Below are positions 6,117 to 13,120 of a stretch of 17,724 bases of DNA, piece by piece (position 1 is the first letter of the stretch; each line of letters begins with the position of its first letter). The notes under the pieces were generated by a model, which searched no databases, was not told the DNA's origin, and worked only from the letters and a program-made list of their open reading frames with translations. Position numbers and translations under genes: made by a program. Source of the DNA: CAZALT01 sp964485515 (GTDB lineage Bacteria; Actinomycetota; Acidimicrobiia; Acidimicrobiales; Acidimicrobilacustridaceae); assembly GCA_964485515.1 (NCBI GenBank), contig CAZALT010000066.1, positions 1 to 17,724 on the forward strand, written 5' to 3'.

Positions 6117-7589
6117 GTGAGCTACGAAGTCCGCCACCGGTTGGGACGCGGCGGCATGGGCGTCGTCGACCTCGCGGTCGCGCCCGACGGGCGAGAGGTC
6201 GCCCTAAAGCGCCTCGCGCTGCACGGCAGCAGCCGCGAGATGATCCACGCCCGGCAGCGCATCCGTCGTGAGGCCGAGGCCCTGGAGACGCTGCACCACC
6301 CGGGCATCGTCGAGCTGATCGAGGTCATCGACGACGGCGACGACATCGTGCTGGTCATGCCGTACCTCCCGGGGGGCACGCTCACCGACCACGTCCAGCA
6401 GAGCGGGCCGCTCAGCCCGGCCCAGCTGGGCCACCTCGCCGACACCCTCGCGGCCGCGCTCGCCCAGGCGCACCGCCACGGGATCATCCACCGCGACATC
6501 AAGCCCGGCAACGTGCTGTTCGACGGGCACGGCAACGCCTACCTCACCGACTTCGGCATCGCCACGCTCCGCGACGCCACGTCCGGCCTCACCCTGACCG
6601 GCGCCATCGTCGGCACCCCGGACTTCATGGCCCCCGAACAGGCACGAGGCGAGCCCGCCACCGCCGCGAGCGACGTGTTCTCGCTCGGAGCGACGCTGCT
6701 GTACGCGGCCACCGGGCACCCACCCTACGGATCGGCAGACGCCCGCGTCACGATCCAACGGGCGGCCAAGGGCCGACTCGCCCCGTTCCCCGACACGCTC
6801 GACAAGGACCTCCGCAAGCGGCTCACACCCCTGCTCCGACGCGACCCCGAGCGCCGACCGAGCGCCGCCGAGGTCGTGGGCGGGCCGGCGGGCACGGTCG
6901 TCGCCGCGCCGACGAGCGATCCGGGCCGGCTCCGGCGCGTCCGGAACCACCTGCGCGATCCGGCCCGGGCCCGCAGCGGCCGACGCTGGGCCGTCGCCTT
7001 CGGCGCGGTGGCCATCGCCTCTGTGGCGCTGATCGCCGTCGCCGCCATCAGCACCGGCGACGACAGGCCGCCCGGTGACGCATCGGAGCCGGGCACCACC
7101 GCGACCACGCCGTGCGCTCCCCTGCCCTACCAGCCGTGCGGCCAGCCCGAGCCGGCACCCAACACCGACGGGACCACCTGCCTGGCCGGCTACGACGACT
7201 ACGACGCCGACCCAGCCAACGGATGCGAGGCGGTGAGCGACGACATCGACGGCCGCGAGCTCGTGTCGACCATCACCGCGAACCTCGTCCCCCGGACCGA
7301 CATCGACCGGTACCCGACCACGATCCGCGACGACTTCCAACTGCTGTGCGACGGCACGTTCAAGCTGACGCTGACGGCACCGGCTGGCACCGCCATGCGA
7401 GTCGAGCTGCTCGAGGGCGAGCGGATCATCGACGCCACGACCAGTCGAGACGGCGAACCCGCGACGCTGTCGGTCGGTGAGCCGAACTGCTTCGGCGACG
7501 ACGGCGGCGACTACGTGGTGCGGGTCAGCTGGGTCGGTGAGGCGCGTTCGGCGGAGCCGTACACGCTGACCCGCTCGGGCAACTTCTGA
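6117..7589 (+). CDS. transmembrane Ser/Thr protein kinase (PknB-like)
   Basis: A 490-residue Hanks-type kinase. The kinase domain fills residues 4-255: glycine loop GRGGMG at 10-15, ATP-binding Lys31, catalytic loop HRDIKPGN with Asp127 and Asn132, DFG at 145-147, and APEQ at 172-175. All catalytic residues are present. A basic juxtamembrane stretch precedes one membrane helix at about 291-312. The outer part (313-490) has no PASTA repeats. It has six cysteines (333, 341, 355, 370, 411, 458). A segment CLAGYDDYDADPANGCE resembles short Cys-flanked acidic modules of surface proteins. Residues 405-486 resemble a bacterial pre-peptidase C-terminal (PPC) beta-sandwich. The outer domain may sense a ligand or wall state. 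The GTG start begins directly at the first kinase strand. Confidence 0.92.
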   Translation: MSYEVRHRLGRGGMGVVDLAVAPDGREVALKRLALHGSSREMIHARQRIRREAEALETLHHPGIVELIEVIDDGDDIVLVMPYLPGGTLTDHVQQSGPLSPAQLGHLADTLAAALAQAHRHGIIHRDIKPGNVLFDGHGNAYLTDFGIATLRDATSGLTLTGAIVGTPDFMAPEQARGEPATAASDVFSLGATLLYAATGHPPYGSADARVTIQRAAKGRLAPFPDTLDKDLRKRLTPLLRRDPERRPSAAEVVGGPAGTVVAAPTSDPGRLRRVRNHLRDPARARSGRRWAVAFGAVAIASVALIAVAAISTGDDRPPGDASEPGTTATTPCAPLPYQPCGQPEPAPNTDGTTCLAGYDDYDADPANGCEAVSDDIDGRELVSTITANLVPRTDIDRYPTTIRDDFQLLCDGTFKLTLTAPAGTAMRVELLEGERIIDATTSRDGEPATLSVGEPNCFGDDGGDYVVRVSWVGEARSAEPYTLTRSGNF

Positions 7590-7614
7590 TCCGACGCCGG
7601 TGGAGGAGGTGCCC

Positions 7615-7644
7615 GTCGACCGTCGATGGCTGTCGGGGGTCGAC
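7615..7644. terminator. inverted repeat after the kinase gene
   Basis: A 7-bp perfect stem GTCGACC/GGTCGAC (7615-7621 and 7638-7644) with a 16-nt loop follows the kinase stop by 25 nt and ends one base before the -10 of the next gene. It could be a terminator or an operator for the next promoter. Confidence 0.35.
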
Positions 7645-7645
7645 C

Positions 7646-7651
7646 TACGAT
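7646..7651 (+). promoter_or_regulatory. -10 element, leaderless-type promoter of histone-like gene
   Basis: TACGAT ends 7 nt before the ATG at 7659 and is identical to the hexamer at 770-775. It argues for the start at 7659 rather than the in-frame ATG at 7626. Confidence 0.6.
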
Positions 7652-7658
7652 CGCCCTG

Positions 7659-8117
7659 ATGGCCCGCACCGACAAGCCGACCCCCGTGAAGAAGGCGCCC
7701 ACCAAGAAGGCCGCCGCGAAGAAGGCGCCCACCAAGCCGACCCCCGCGAAGAAGGCCGCCACCAAGAAGGCCGCCACCAAGAAGGCCGGTCGCCGGCCGA
7801 ATGCGGCAGCTCTGGAGCGTGCCCGGGAGCACGAGCGCGAGCAGACCCGCATCGCCCGAGCCGAAACGCTCCTCGCGCTGGGTCTGCACCCGGGCGACCC
7901 CGTGCGGTTCCGGCGCGCCGACGAGACCCGATGGAAGAACGCCACGGTCGAACGGGTCGAGAACGACGGCAGCCTCGGCCTGCGCGACGACAAGGGCGCG
8001 GCACGATCGATCCCCGCCGAGCTCGTCGAGGTCAAGGGCACCGGACCCCGCGGCGGTGTCGTGTGGAACCCGCTCCCCGACCGCATCGCCGCCGCCGAGC
8101 AGCTCCGGCTGATCTGA
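7659..8117 (+). CDS. lysine-rich histone-H1-like protein with small C-terminal domain
   Basis: A 152-residue basic protein. Residues 10-45 are a Lys/Ala/Pro/Thr tail made of KKAPT and KKAAT pentapeptides, like the tails of eukaryotic H1 and of actinobacterial HupB. The tail probably binds DNA or RNA by charge. Residues 48-70 are a charged helix (ALERAREHEREQTRIARAET). Residues 72-126 look like a small beta barrel (LGLHPGDPVRF, then ATVERVENDGSLGLRD and SIPAELVEVK), similar in rhythm to KOW or Tudor folds. There is no HU-type domain, so this is not HupB. The gene ends in TGATG, overlapping the start of the DNA glycosylase, so the two are translationally coupled. A role in chromatin or repair is suggested by this pairing only. 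Confidence 0.75.
   Translation: MARTDKPTPVKKAPTKKAAAKKAPTKPTPAKKAATKKAATKKAGRRPNAAALERAREHEREQTRIARAETLLALGLHPGDPVRFRRADETRWKNATVERVENDGSLGLRDDKGAARSIPAELVEVKGTGPRGGVVWNPLPDRIAAAEQLRLI
7689..7795 (+). repeat. 15-bp repeat coding for the KKAxT tail
   Basis: Imperfect 15-bp units of the type AAGAAGGCCGCCACC repeat through this stretch and encode KKAPT, KKAAA, KKAPT, KPTPA, KKAAT and KKAAT. Such slippage-prone tails vary in length in related basic proteins. Confidence 0.75.
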
Positions 8118-8926
8118 TGTCCACGGCGGACCCGCACGCGGTGGATCTGCGCCACCTCCCTCGCCGCGCCGCACCGATGGTGCTGCACGCGGTGCACCGA
8201 GAGCTCCCTGTGGGAGCCCGCATCGCGCTCACCGCCCTCACGACAACCGAGGGCGACGACCCCGACCTCACCCGGAGCGACGATGTCCGAGCGGCCGACC
8301 GAGCACCCTCGCGATGGACCTGTCGTCAGCTCGACGACGTCCTCGTGGGTGCTGGCTTCACCGACATCACCTCCGACTGTGGCAGCTCGACGGGTGGCGA
8401 CGGCCACGTGGTCACGGCCACGAGATCCCGCTCGCTCGCCGACACCGTCGGACCCGGCATGCGCCTGCTGATGTGCGGCCTCAACCCGAGCCTCAACGCA
8501 GCCGACGCCGGCGTGGGCTTCTTCAAGAACGGCAACCGCTTCTGGCCCGCCGCCATCGACGCCGGTCTGGTCACCCACGACCGAGACCCGGTCCACGCGC
8601 TGGACCACGACCGCATCGGCATGACCGACATCGTCAAGCGAGCCACGGCCCGAGCCGACGAGCTCGACCCCGACGAGTTCCGCACGGGCATGGCACGCCT
8701 CGAACGCCTCGTGGCGTGGCTTCGACCCGGGGCCGTGTGCTTCGTCGGCCTCGTGGGGTTCCGCACCGCGGTCGACCGCAAGGCCAAGCCCGGTCCGCAA
8801 CCGGATCGCGTCGGCGGTCGCCCCACCTACGTCATGGCCTCCACCAGCGGCCTCAACGCCCGCACCTCGCTCCACGACCTGACGGCGCACCTCCGAGCCG
8901 CGGCGGCGCTCGCCGACCCGGCCTGA
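8117..8926 (+). CDS. Mug/TDG-type mismatch-specific DNA glycosylase with N-terminal extension
   Basis: A 269-residue protein of the uracil-DNA glycosylase superfamily, Mug/TDG branch, which removes uracil or thymine-type lesions from G mismatches. Motif 1 is CGLNPSLNAADAG with Asn123, the residue equivalent to the catalytic Asn of GINPG in E. coli Mug. NGNRFWPA (138-145) matches the Mug NRFW box. The C-terminal DNA-insertion motif is ASTSGLNAR at 241-249, where Mug has NPSGLSR. E. coli Mug is 168 residues; here about 110 residues precede motif 1. That part (about 15-105) resembles the last strands of a class I SAM methyltransferase (a PVGARIALTAL strand, then W-x-x-x-x-LDDVLVGAGF and a strand ending in ATRSRS) without the SAM-binding half. 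The start overlaps the stop of the histone-like gene. Confidence 0.85.
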   Translation: MSTADPHAVDLRHLPRRAAPMVLHAVHRELPVGARIALTALTTTEGDDPDLTRSDDVRAADRAPSRWTCRQLDDVLVGAGFTDITSDCGSSTGGDGHVVTATRSRSLADTVGPGMRLLMCGLNPSLNAADAGVGFFKNGNRFWPAAIDAGLVTHDRDPVHALDHDRIGMTDIVKRATARADELDPDEFRTGMARLERLVAWLRPGAVCFVGLVGFRTAVDRKAKPGPQPDRVGGRPTYVMASTSGLNARTSLHDLTAHLRAAAALADPA

Positions 8927-8949
8927 TCGCCGGCATCGGATCAGGCCGG
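8918..8949. terminator. bidirectional terminator containing both stop codons
   Basis: An 11-bp perfect stem, CCGGCCTGATC (8918-8928) and GATCAGGCCGG (8939-8949), with a 10-nt loop. The stop codon of the glycosylase (8924-8926) lies in one arm and the stop of the convergent PPOX gene (8941-8943) in the other. Because of the symmetry both proteins end in Pro-Ala. Confidence 0.8.
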
Positions 8950-9396
8950 TGTCGGATGCGTGATGCGTCGGCCCGTGATCTCATGGGGGGTGATGAGCAG
9001 CCAGCGGGACTTCGGACTGTCGACCCAGGGGTCGATCGCCAGCTCGTCCAGCGCGACGACCTCGTCGGTGGTCTTGGGCTCGCGTCCCCGGCCCTTGACC
9101 ACGACGCTCCAGCCCTGGTGGTGCTCGCCGTCGAGGCCATCGATCTCGAAGGCGAGCGCCGGCATCATCGTGGCGCCGGCCAGCTTGGTACCCGCCTCCG
9201 TGCGGATCACGATCTCGCCGTCGTGCACCACGTAGTTGATGGGGAAGATGTCGGGAACGCTGCCGACCGTCACCGCGATGCGGCCCACGGTCGTCCGACG
9301 TAGCAACGCCCAGCACTCCTGCTCCGACAACACGTCCATCCCGATCACTCGACGTGTCCCTTCGCTCGACTCGGGCGCACCCAGGTTCTCGGACAT
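8941..9396 (-). CDS. pyridoxamine 5'-phosphate oxidase (PPOX) family flavoprotein
   Basis: A 151-residue split-barrel protein that should bind FMN or F420. The pattern VGRIAVTVGSVPDIFPINYVVHDGEIVIRTEAGTKL (residues 37-72) is divided here for reading: VGRIAV, then PINYVV, then IRTEAGTKL. It is the core of the pyridoxamine 5'-phosphate oxidase-like family that is widespread in actinobacteria, whose members are often flavin-dependent reductases of unknown substrate. The C-terminal part (GWSVVVKGRG, RWLLITPHEITGRRI) completes the barrel. The start at 9396 has AGGAGAG about 4 nt upstream; the frame is open to 9555 but that part overlaps the divergent amidase. A -10 (TAGCGT on the minus strand, 9440 to 9435) gives a leader of about 32 nt. 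Confidence 0.85.
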   Translation of the reverse strand: MSENLGAPESSEGTRRVIGMDVLSEQECWALLRRTTVGRIAVTVGSVPDIFPINYVVHDGEIVIRTEAGTKLAGATMMPALAFEIDGLDGEHHQGWSVVVKGRGREPKTTDEVVALDELAIDPWVDSPKSRWLLITPHEITGRRITHPTPA

Positions 9397-9434
9397 GGTC
9401 TCTCCTCGGAGCTCGACGTCGCTGTCAGGAGCCC

Positions 9435-9440
9435 ACGCTA
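9435..9440 (-). promoter_or_regulatory. -10 element of the PPOX-family gene
   Basis: TAGCGT on the minus strand lies about 39 nt upstream of the start codon, so this transcript would carry a leader with the Shine-Dalgarno site. No clear -35 was seen. Confidence 0.45.
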
Positions 9441-9485
9441 CCGAACATCGGTCGAGTGGTGGACGAAGGTGGAAGACTCCCGACC

Positions 9486-10946
9486 ATGACGGACGCGCCG
9501 TGGGTCGGAGATGCTTGTTCGCTCGTCGAGGCGTTCCGGACGGGGGCCCGAACACCGGCCGAGGAGCTCGAGGTCACGCTCGCCGCGATCGAGGCGAGCG
9601 ACCTCAACGCGTTCTCCTTCCTCGACGCCGAGGGCGCGCTCGAGCGCGCCCGCGACACCGACGTGGCCCTCCCGTTCGGCGGGGTGCCCATGGGCATCAA
9701 AGAGCTCGACCAGGTCGAGGGCTGGCCCGACACCGAGGCGTCGCTCGTGTTCGCCGATCGCGTCGCTCCCCACACCGGGACGATGGTCAGCCGGATCATC
9801 GGCGCCGGCGCCAACCCGATCGGGCTCACCACCGCCAGCGAGTTCGGCGGCCTCAACATCGGTTCCACCAAGCTCAACGGCATCACCCGCAACCCGTGGG
9901 ATCACGGCCGCACGCCCGGAGGATCGTCGAGCGGCAGCGCTGCCGCGGTCGCCGGTGGGTTGGTCACGATCGCGTCCGGCGGCGACGGCGGCGGATCGAT
10001 CCGCATCCCGGCCGGCTTCACCGGGCTCGTCGGCATGAAGGGCACCGCCGGACGCATCCCACGCGGACCGAGGATGCTCCCGGGGCCGCTGACCGTGGTG
10101 CTCGGCTGCCTCGCCCGTTCGGTGCGAGACGTGGCCCGCTGGTTCGACGTGGCCAACGGATCAGATCCCCGCGATCCCTACTCGTTGCCCCGCATCACAG
10201 GCTGGGAGGCCGCCCTGGGCAGCCAGGACCTCCGCGGCCTGCGCGTCGCGGTGTCACCGACACTCGGCACCGCCACCGTCCGACCCGAGGTGATCACCGC
10301 CGTCGAGCGGGCTGCCGAGGATCTCATCGCCGACGCCGGTCTCGTGGTCGTCGACGACATCGACCTCCAGATGCCCGAGCTCGGCCTGGAGTGGGCGCTG
10401 TCGAACCTCGCCACGGTCGTCGCCGACCTGGCCGACCTGTGGCCGGCGTGCCGCGACGACCTCACCCCGGAGATCACCTTCGGCCTCGACATCGCCACGG
10501 AGCTGTTCGACCTCGACATGGCGGCACGCTGCGAGGACAACCGCATGCACGCGTTCGAGTCGATGGCGCGCCTGTTCGATCAGGTCGACCTCGTCATCTG
10601 CGCGACCAACCCCGATGTCGCGTTCCCCGCCGAGGTCACCGTCAACACCCGGGTCGGCGACGTCGACGTCGAGCTGGGCAACAACGGGGCCCTGACGATC
10701 CCCGCCAACATCTGCGGCAACCCGGCGATCTCGATCCCGGTCGACACCATCGCACCTGGCCCGGTCCCAGATGGTGCGGTCCCAGATGGTGCGGTTCCAG
10801 ATGGTGCGGCTGCAGATGGTGCGGCTGCAGGCCTGCCGGTCGGCCTGCAGATCATCGGTCGCCACCACCAGGACGCGGTGCTGCTCGATCTGGCCCGAAT
10901 CGTCGAGCAGCACCGGCCGTGGCCGCTGGTCGCTCCTGATCGATAG
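9486..10946 (+). CDS. amidase signature family enzyme
   Basis: A 486-residue amidase of the amidase-signature (GatA-like) family, which hydrolyses carboxamides through a Ser-cisSer-Lys triad. The expected triad is Lys72 in MGIKELD, Ser147 in GGSSSGSAA and nucleophile Ser171 in GGSIRIPA, with the spacing of 24 between the two serines known from malonamidase. The late conserved box GLPVGLQIIGRHHQD is present. Just before this box, residues of about 427-448 are a VPDGA repeat that the family does not have. No gatB or gatC lies nearby, so a stand-alone catabolic or detoxifying amidase is more likely than the tRNA amidotransferase subunit. The start is uncertain: GTG at 9456 or 9459 is in frame too, and no strong Shine-Dalgarno site favours 9486. 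Confidence 0.9.
   Translation: MTDAPWVGDACSLVEAFRTGARTPAEELEVTLAAIEASDLNAFSFLDAEGALERARDTDVALPFGGVPMGIKELDQVEGWPDTEASLVFADRVAPHTGTMVSRIIGAGANPIGLTTASEFGGLNIGSTKLNGITRNPWDHGRTPGGSSSGSAAAVAGGLVTIASGGDGGGSIRIPAGFTGLVGMKGTAGRIPRGPRMLPGPLTVVLGCLARSVRDVARWFDVANGSDPRDPYSLPRITGWEAALGSQDLRGLRVAVSPTLGTATVRPEVITAVERAAEDLIADAGLVVVDDIDLQMPELGLEWALSNLATVVADLADLWPACRDDLTPEITFGLDIATELFDLDMAARCEDNRMHAFESMARLFDQVDLVICATNPDVAFPAEVTVNTRVGDVDVELGNNGALTIPANICGNPAISIPVDTIAPGPVPDGAVPDGAVPDGAAADGAAAGLPVGLQIIGRHHQDAVLLDLARIVEQHRPWPLVAPDR
10764..10830 (+). repeat. 15-bp in-frame tandem repeat (VPDGA units) in the amidase
   Basis: GTCCCAGATGGTGCG occurs twice exactly, then twice with one to three changes, then as a part copy. 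Each unit encodes VPDGA (later AADGA). Every Asp is GAT and every Gly GGT here, whereas the flanking gene prefers GAC and GGC, so the array looks like a recent local expansion. Confidence 0.9.
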
Positions 10947-10949
10947 CCC

Positions 10950-11004
10950 ATCGCGACTCCGCCGGGTCGGCCATCGGCTCGACCGATACCCGCGGCACCG
11001 CGAT
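10950..11004. terminator. probable bidirectional terminator
   Basis: ATCGCG (10950-10955) pairs with CGCGAT (10999-11004), and an inner 5-bp hairpin ATCGG/CCGAT (10973-10987) has loop CTCGA. The structure fills the 57-bp gap between two convergent genes. Confidence 0.45.
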
Positions 11005-12815
11005 CAGAACTGCTGCACCCCGGGAGACCCCGCGGGTCCTTGGGAACCTGGAGGTGTCGGCGGGGCCGGCATACCGTGCACGCGACGGTTCAGCTCGGCC
11101 TCGAGCCCGCGGAGCCGGTTGATCTCGGCACCGACGCGGGCCTGCTCGGCTTCGACGGCGATGAGCTCCTGGCGGGCGTCGAAGGCCTCACGGGCCGCGT
11201 GGCGCTCCTCGGGCGACGGCGCGGCGAGGTCGGCGCGGTTGACGTCGTCGCGATAGCGGAACACCTGCTCGAGCGCGTCGCTCTCCCCGAGTGCGGTCCA
11301 CCGCTCGCGTAGGGTTGCGAGGTCGATCTGCCCGGCCTGCTGGGCGTCGAAGTGCGCACGGCCCTCATCGGTGCGCAGCTCCAACATGTCGGCGGTGAGG
11401 GTGGCGCCGGCCGCCGACGGGTCGAGCAAGGCCGCCTTCTCCCGATTGATGCGGGCGGTGGTTCGGGCCTCGATCGCCCGCGCCACCATCTCGCCCAGCG
11501 TGCTCGCCTGTCGAGCAGTGTTCGCGGCGGATGCCGTGAGGCCGGCGAGCTCGTTGCGGACCTCCACGAGCTGTGCCTCGTCGGGCGACACCTGCGATCG
11601 GGCCGGGTCATCGAACCCGCCCTGCTGAGCCGGACCCGACGACGCAGACGACGCCGACGGCCCGGACGGCACCGAAGGCCCGGACGCGGACAACGCGGAC
11701 GACGCGGAAGACGCGGACGGCGGGGGATCGGGCGGCGCGGGTGGGTCGTTGAACCAATCGGCGCCGGCCTCGCGCTTGGTGGAGCGCTTCACCAGGAACA
11801 CCACGCCGGCGACGACGGCCGCGGCGAGCAGCAGGACGAGGAGGATCGTGATGGGGAACCCGCCACCGCCCGAGTCCTCGACCTCGACCTCGGTGACGAC
11901 GTCGGTGGTCTTCGACGTCGAGGAGTCCGAGCCCGTCGCGATCGCGACGGTGGCCTGACCGACACCGGTGATGGTGCCGTCCACCTCGATTCGCTCCTGG
12001 ACCGCGCCCTTCGCATCGACCCGCACCACGGCGTTGGGCGTCCCGATGAGCAGCGACCACGCTTGACCCTTGCGAGGCGTGGGATCGATGGCGATCGGCC
12101 CAGGCGCCGTGACCTCGACGAAGGTGTCGGATTCCCGGGTCGACGGGTCGTACTTGAAGATCTTGTTTCCCTGGGTGTCGGAGAAGAGGACCGGCGTCGA
12201 TTTGGCCGCCGCGACGACCCCCGGCTGGCCGACGGGCACGCTCAGCGGCGCGACCGCACCATCGGCGGTTGCCACGGTGGCGGCGCCGAGCAGGCCCTGC
12301 GGCACGTAGACGAGCCCACCCTGTTCGGCCGGCGTGCCGGGGAGCACCAGGCCGTCCGCGAACGGCACGACGACGCCCGTGTCGACGTCGACCCGGTAGA
12401 GGACCCCGTCGAGCCCGGTGAGGTAGACGGTGCCATCGGTGCCGACCGTCACGCCCGATGGATGGTCCACTGCGGCGACCTGGACCGGGGTCTCGCCGAG
12501 GCGGCCACCGAAGCCCATGAGCCGGTTGCCGGCGTAGTCGGTGGTGAGCATGGTGCCGTCGGACAGCACGGCAAGCGACTGGACCTGACCGAGGCCAGTG
12601 GCCAGCTCGGTGGTCTTGCCGTTGGCCAGCAGGGCGACGACGGTGCCTTCCTGGGTGGCGACGACCACGGTTCCGGGCTCGACGTCGGCCGTGGCGGTGC
12701 CCGCCGTGGCGATTGCCGTCACGGCCATCAGCGTGGCGGCGACGACGACCGCGAGGCGAGACCGGCGTGGAACGCTGCTGGCGCCACGGTGAACAGGGAT
12801 CCGAAGCGTGCGCAT
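11004..12815 (-). CDS. membrane-anchored beta-propeller protein with cytoplasmic coiled coil
   Basis: A 603-residue protein with four parts. Residues 1-43 are a Sec signal peptide: RR-containing basic start, hydrophobic core (LAVVVAATLMAVTAIATAG), cleavage probably after ATA before DVEPG. Residues 45-300 consist of repeated strands such as VQSLAVLSDGTMLTTDYAGNRLMGF and PSGVTVGTDGTVYLTGLDGVLYRVD (each given in part), the rhythm of an NHL or SMP-30-like beta propeller. Residues 320-342 are one membrane helix, followed by a basic stop-transfer KRSTKR. Residues 355-400 are a Pro/Ser/Ala linker, and 412-580 are a long charged, probably coiled-coil region ending in a Pro-rich tail. So the propeller faces outside and the coiled coil inside. 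The start at 12815 has AGGA 4 nt upstream. Function is unknown; it may bind wall or carbohydrate and recruit a partner. Confidence 0.75.
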   Translation of the reverse strand: MRTLRIPVHRGASSVPRRSRLAVVVAATLMAVTAIATAGTATADVEPGTVVVATQEGTVVALLANGKTTELATGLGQVQSLAVLSDGTMLTTDYAGNRLMGFGGRLGETPVQVAAVDHPSGVTVGTDGTVYLTGLDGVLYRVDVDTGVVVPFADGLVLPGTPAEQGGLVYVPQGLLGAATVATADGAVAPLSVPVGQPGVVAAAKSTPVLFSDTQGNKIFKYDPSTRESDTFVEVTAPGPIAIDPTPRKGQAWSLLIGTPNAVVRVDAKGAVQERIEVDGTITGVGQATVAIATGSDSSTSKTTDVVTEVEVEDSGGGGFPITILLVLLLAAAVVAGVVFLVKRSTKREAGADWFNDPPAPPDPPPSASSASSALSASGPSVPSGPSASSASSGPAQQGGFDDPARSQVSPDEAQLVEVRNELAGLTASAANTARQASTLGEMVARAIEARTTARINREKAALLDPSAAGATLTADMLELRTDEGRAHFDAQQAGQIDLATLRERWTALGESDALEQVFRYRDDVNRADLAAPSPEERHAAREAFDARQELIAVEAEQARVGAEINRLRGLEAELNRRVHGMPAPPTPPGSQGPAGSPGVQQF

Positions 12816-12822
12816 GGTTCCT

Positions 12823-12828
12823 GTCATA
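12823..12828 (-). promoter_or_regulatory. possible extended -10 of the propeller gene
   Basis: TATGAC, preceded by TGC (an extended -10 pattern), ends 7 nt before the ATG at 12815. The last base differs from the TANNNT pattern and a weak Shine-Dalgarno site overlaps the gap. Confidence 0.35.
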
Positions 12829-12849
12829 GCACCTCGGCACAATCACCTC

Positions 12850-13071
12850 ATGGACACGCAGCTCCACCTCATCGAAACGCCGACCAGGTCTGCCACTCCT
12901 GGCCGACCCGGGGCGACCTCGTGGCGACTCAGCGCCGAGACCCGAGCGACAGGGCGACGTGGCGTGGCCCAGGCCCGGGCTGCGCTCCGCTCCGCCCACC
13001 GCACCGACACCCGAACCGACGCTCGAACCGAGTCCCGGACCGAGTCCCGGACCGACCACCGCGCCGCGTGA
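12850..13071 (+). CDS. small basic protein with TxR tetrapeptide repeat
   Basis: A probable 73-residue protein in the 305-bp gap between the divergent propeller and thiolase genes. It begins MDTQLHLIETPT and contains SWRLSAETRATGRRGVAQAR (about residues 25-44), which reads like a conserved helical motif of small actinobacterial proteins, although I cannot name the family. The C-terminus is a run of TDTR, TDAR, TESR, TESR and TDHR units encoded by a 12-bp repeat. CACAAT ends 6 nt before the ATG, so a leaderless start is possible. The protein is basic and may bind nucleic acid. It is not shadowed by a longer gene on the other strand. Confidence 0.5.
   Translation: MDTQLHLIETPTRSATPGRPGATSWRLSAETRATGRRGVAQARAALRSAHRTDTRTDARTESRTESRTDHRAA
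13006..13065 (+). repeat. 12-bp tandem repeat
   Basis: Five units of 12 bp; two adjacent copies of GAGTCCCGGACC are exact and the others differ at a few positions. In the small ORF each unit encodes T[D/E]xR. Confidence 0.8.
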
Positions 13072-13108
13072 GCGACGGCTCGCCTTCCTCCCCTCCATCA
13101 CCCCCCGT

Positions 13109-13114
13109 TAGGCT
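13109..13114 (+). promoter_or_regulatory. -10 element, leaderless-type promoter of thiolase gene
   Basis: TAGGCT ends 6 nt before the ATG at 13121. No Shine-Dalgarno sequence is present in the gap. Confidence 0.6.
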
Positions 13115-13120
13115 CCACTC

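Noticed and set aside
6204..8174. A 656-codon open frame on the minus strand opposite the kinase and histone-like genes
   Set aside because: It has low-complexity Gly/Arg/Val-rich translation without domain motifs and lies opposite two well-supported genes. Long antisense frames are expected at this GC content.
9236..10939. A 567-codon plus-strand frame overlapping the amidase
   Set aside because: The translation is Arg/Pro/His-rich noise, and the amidase in the other frame has a complete catalytic triad.
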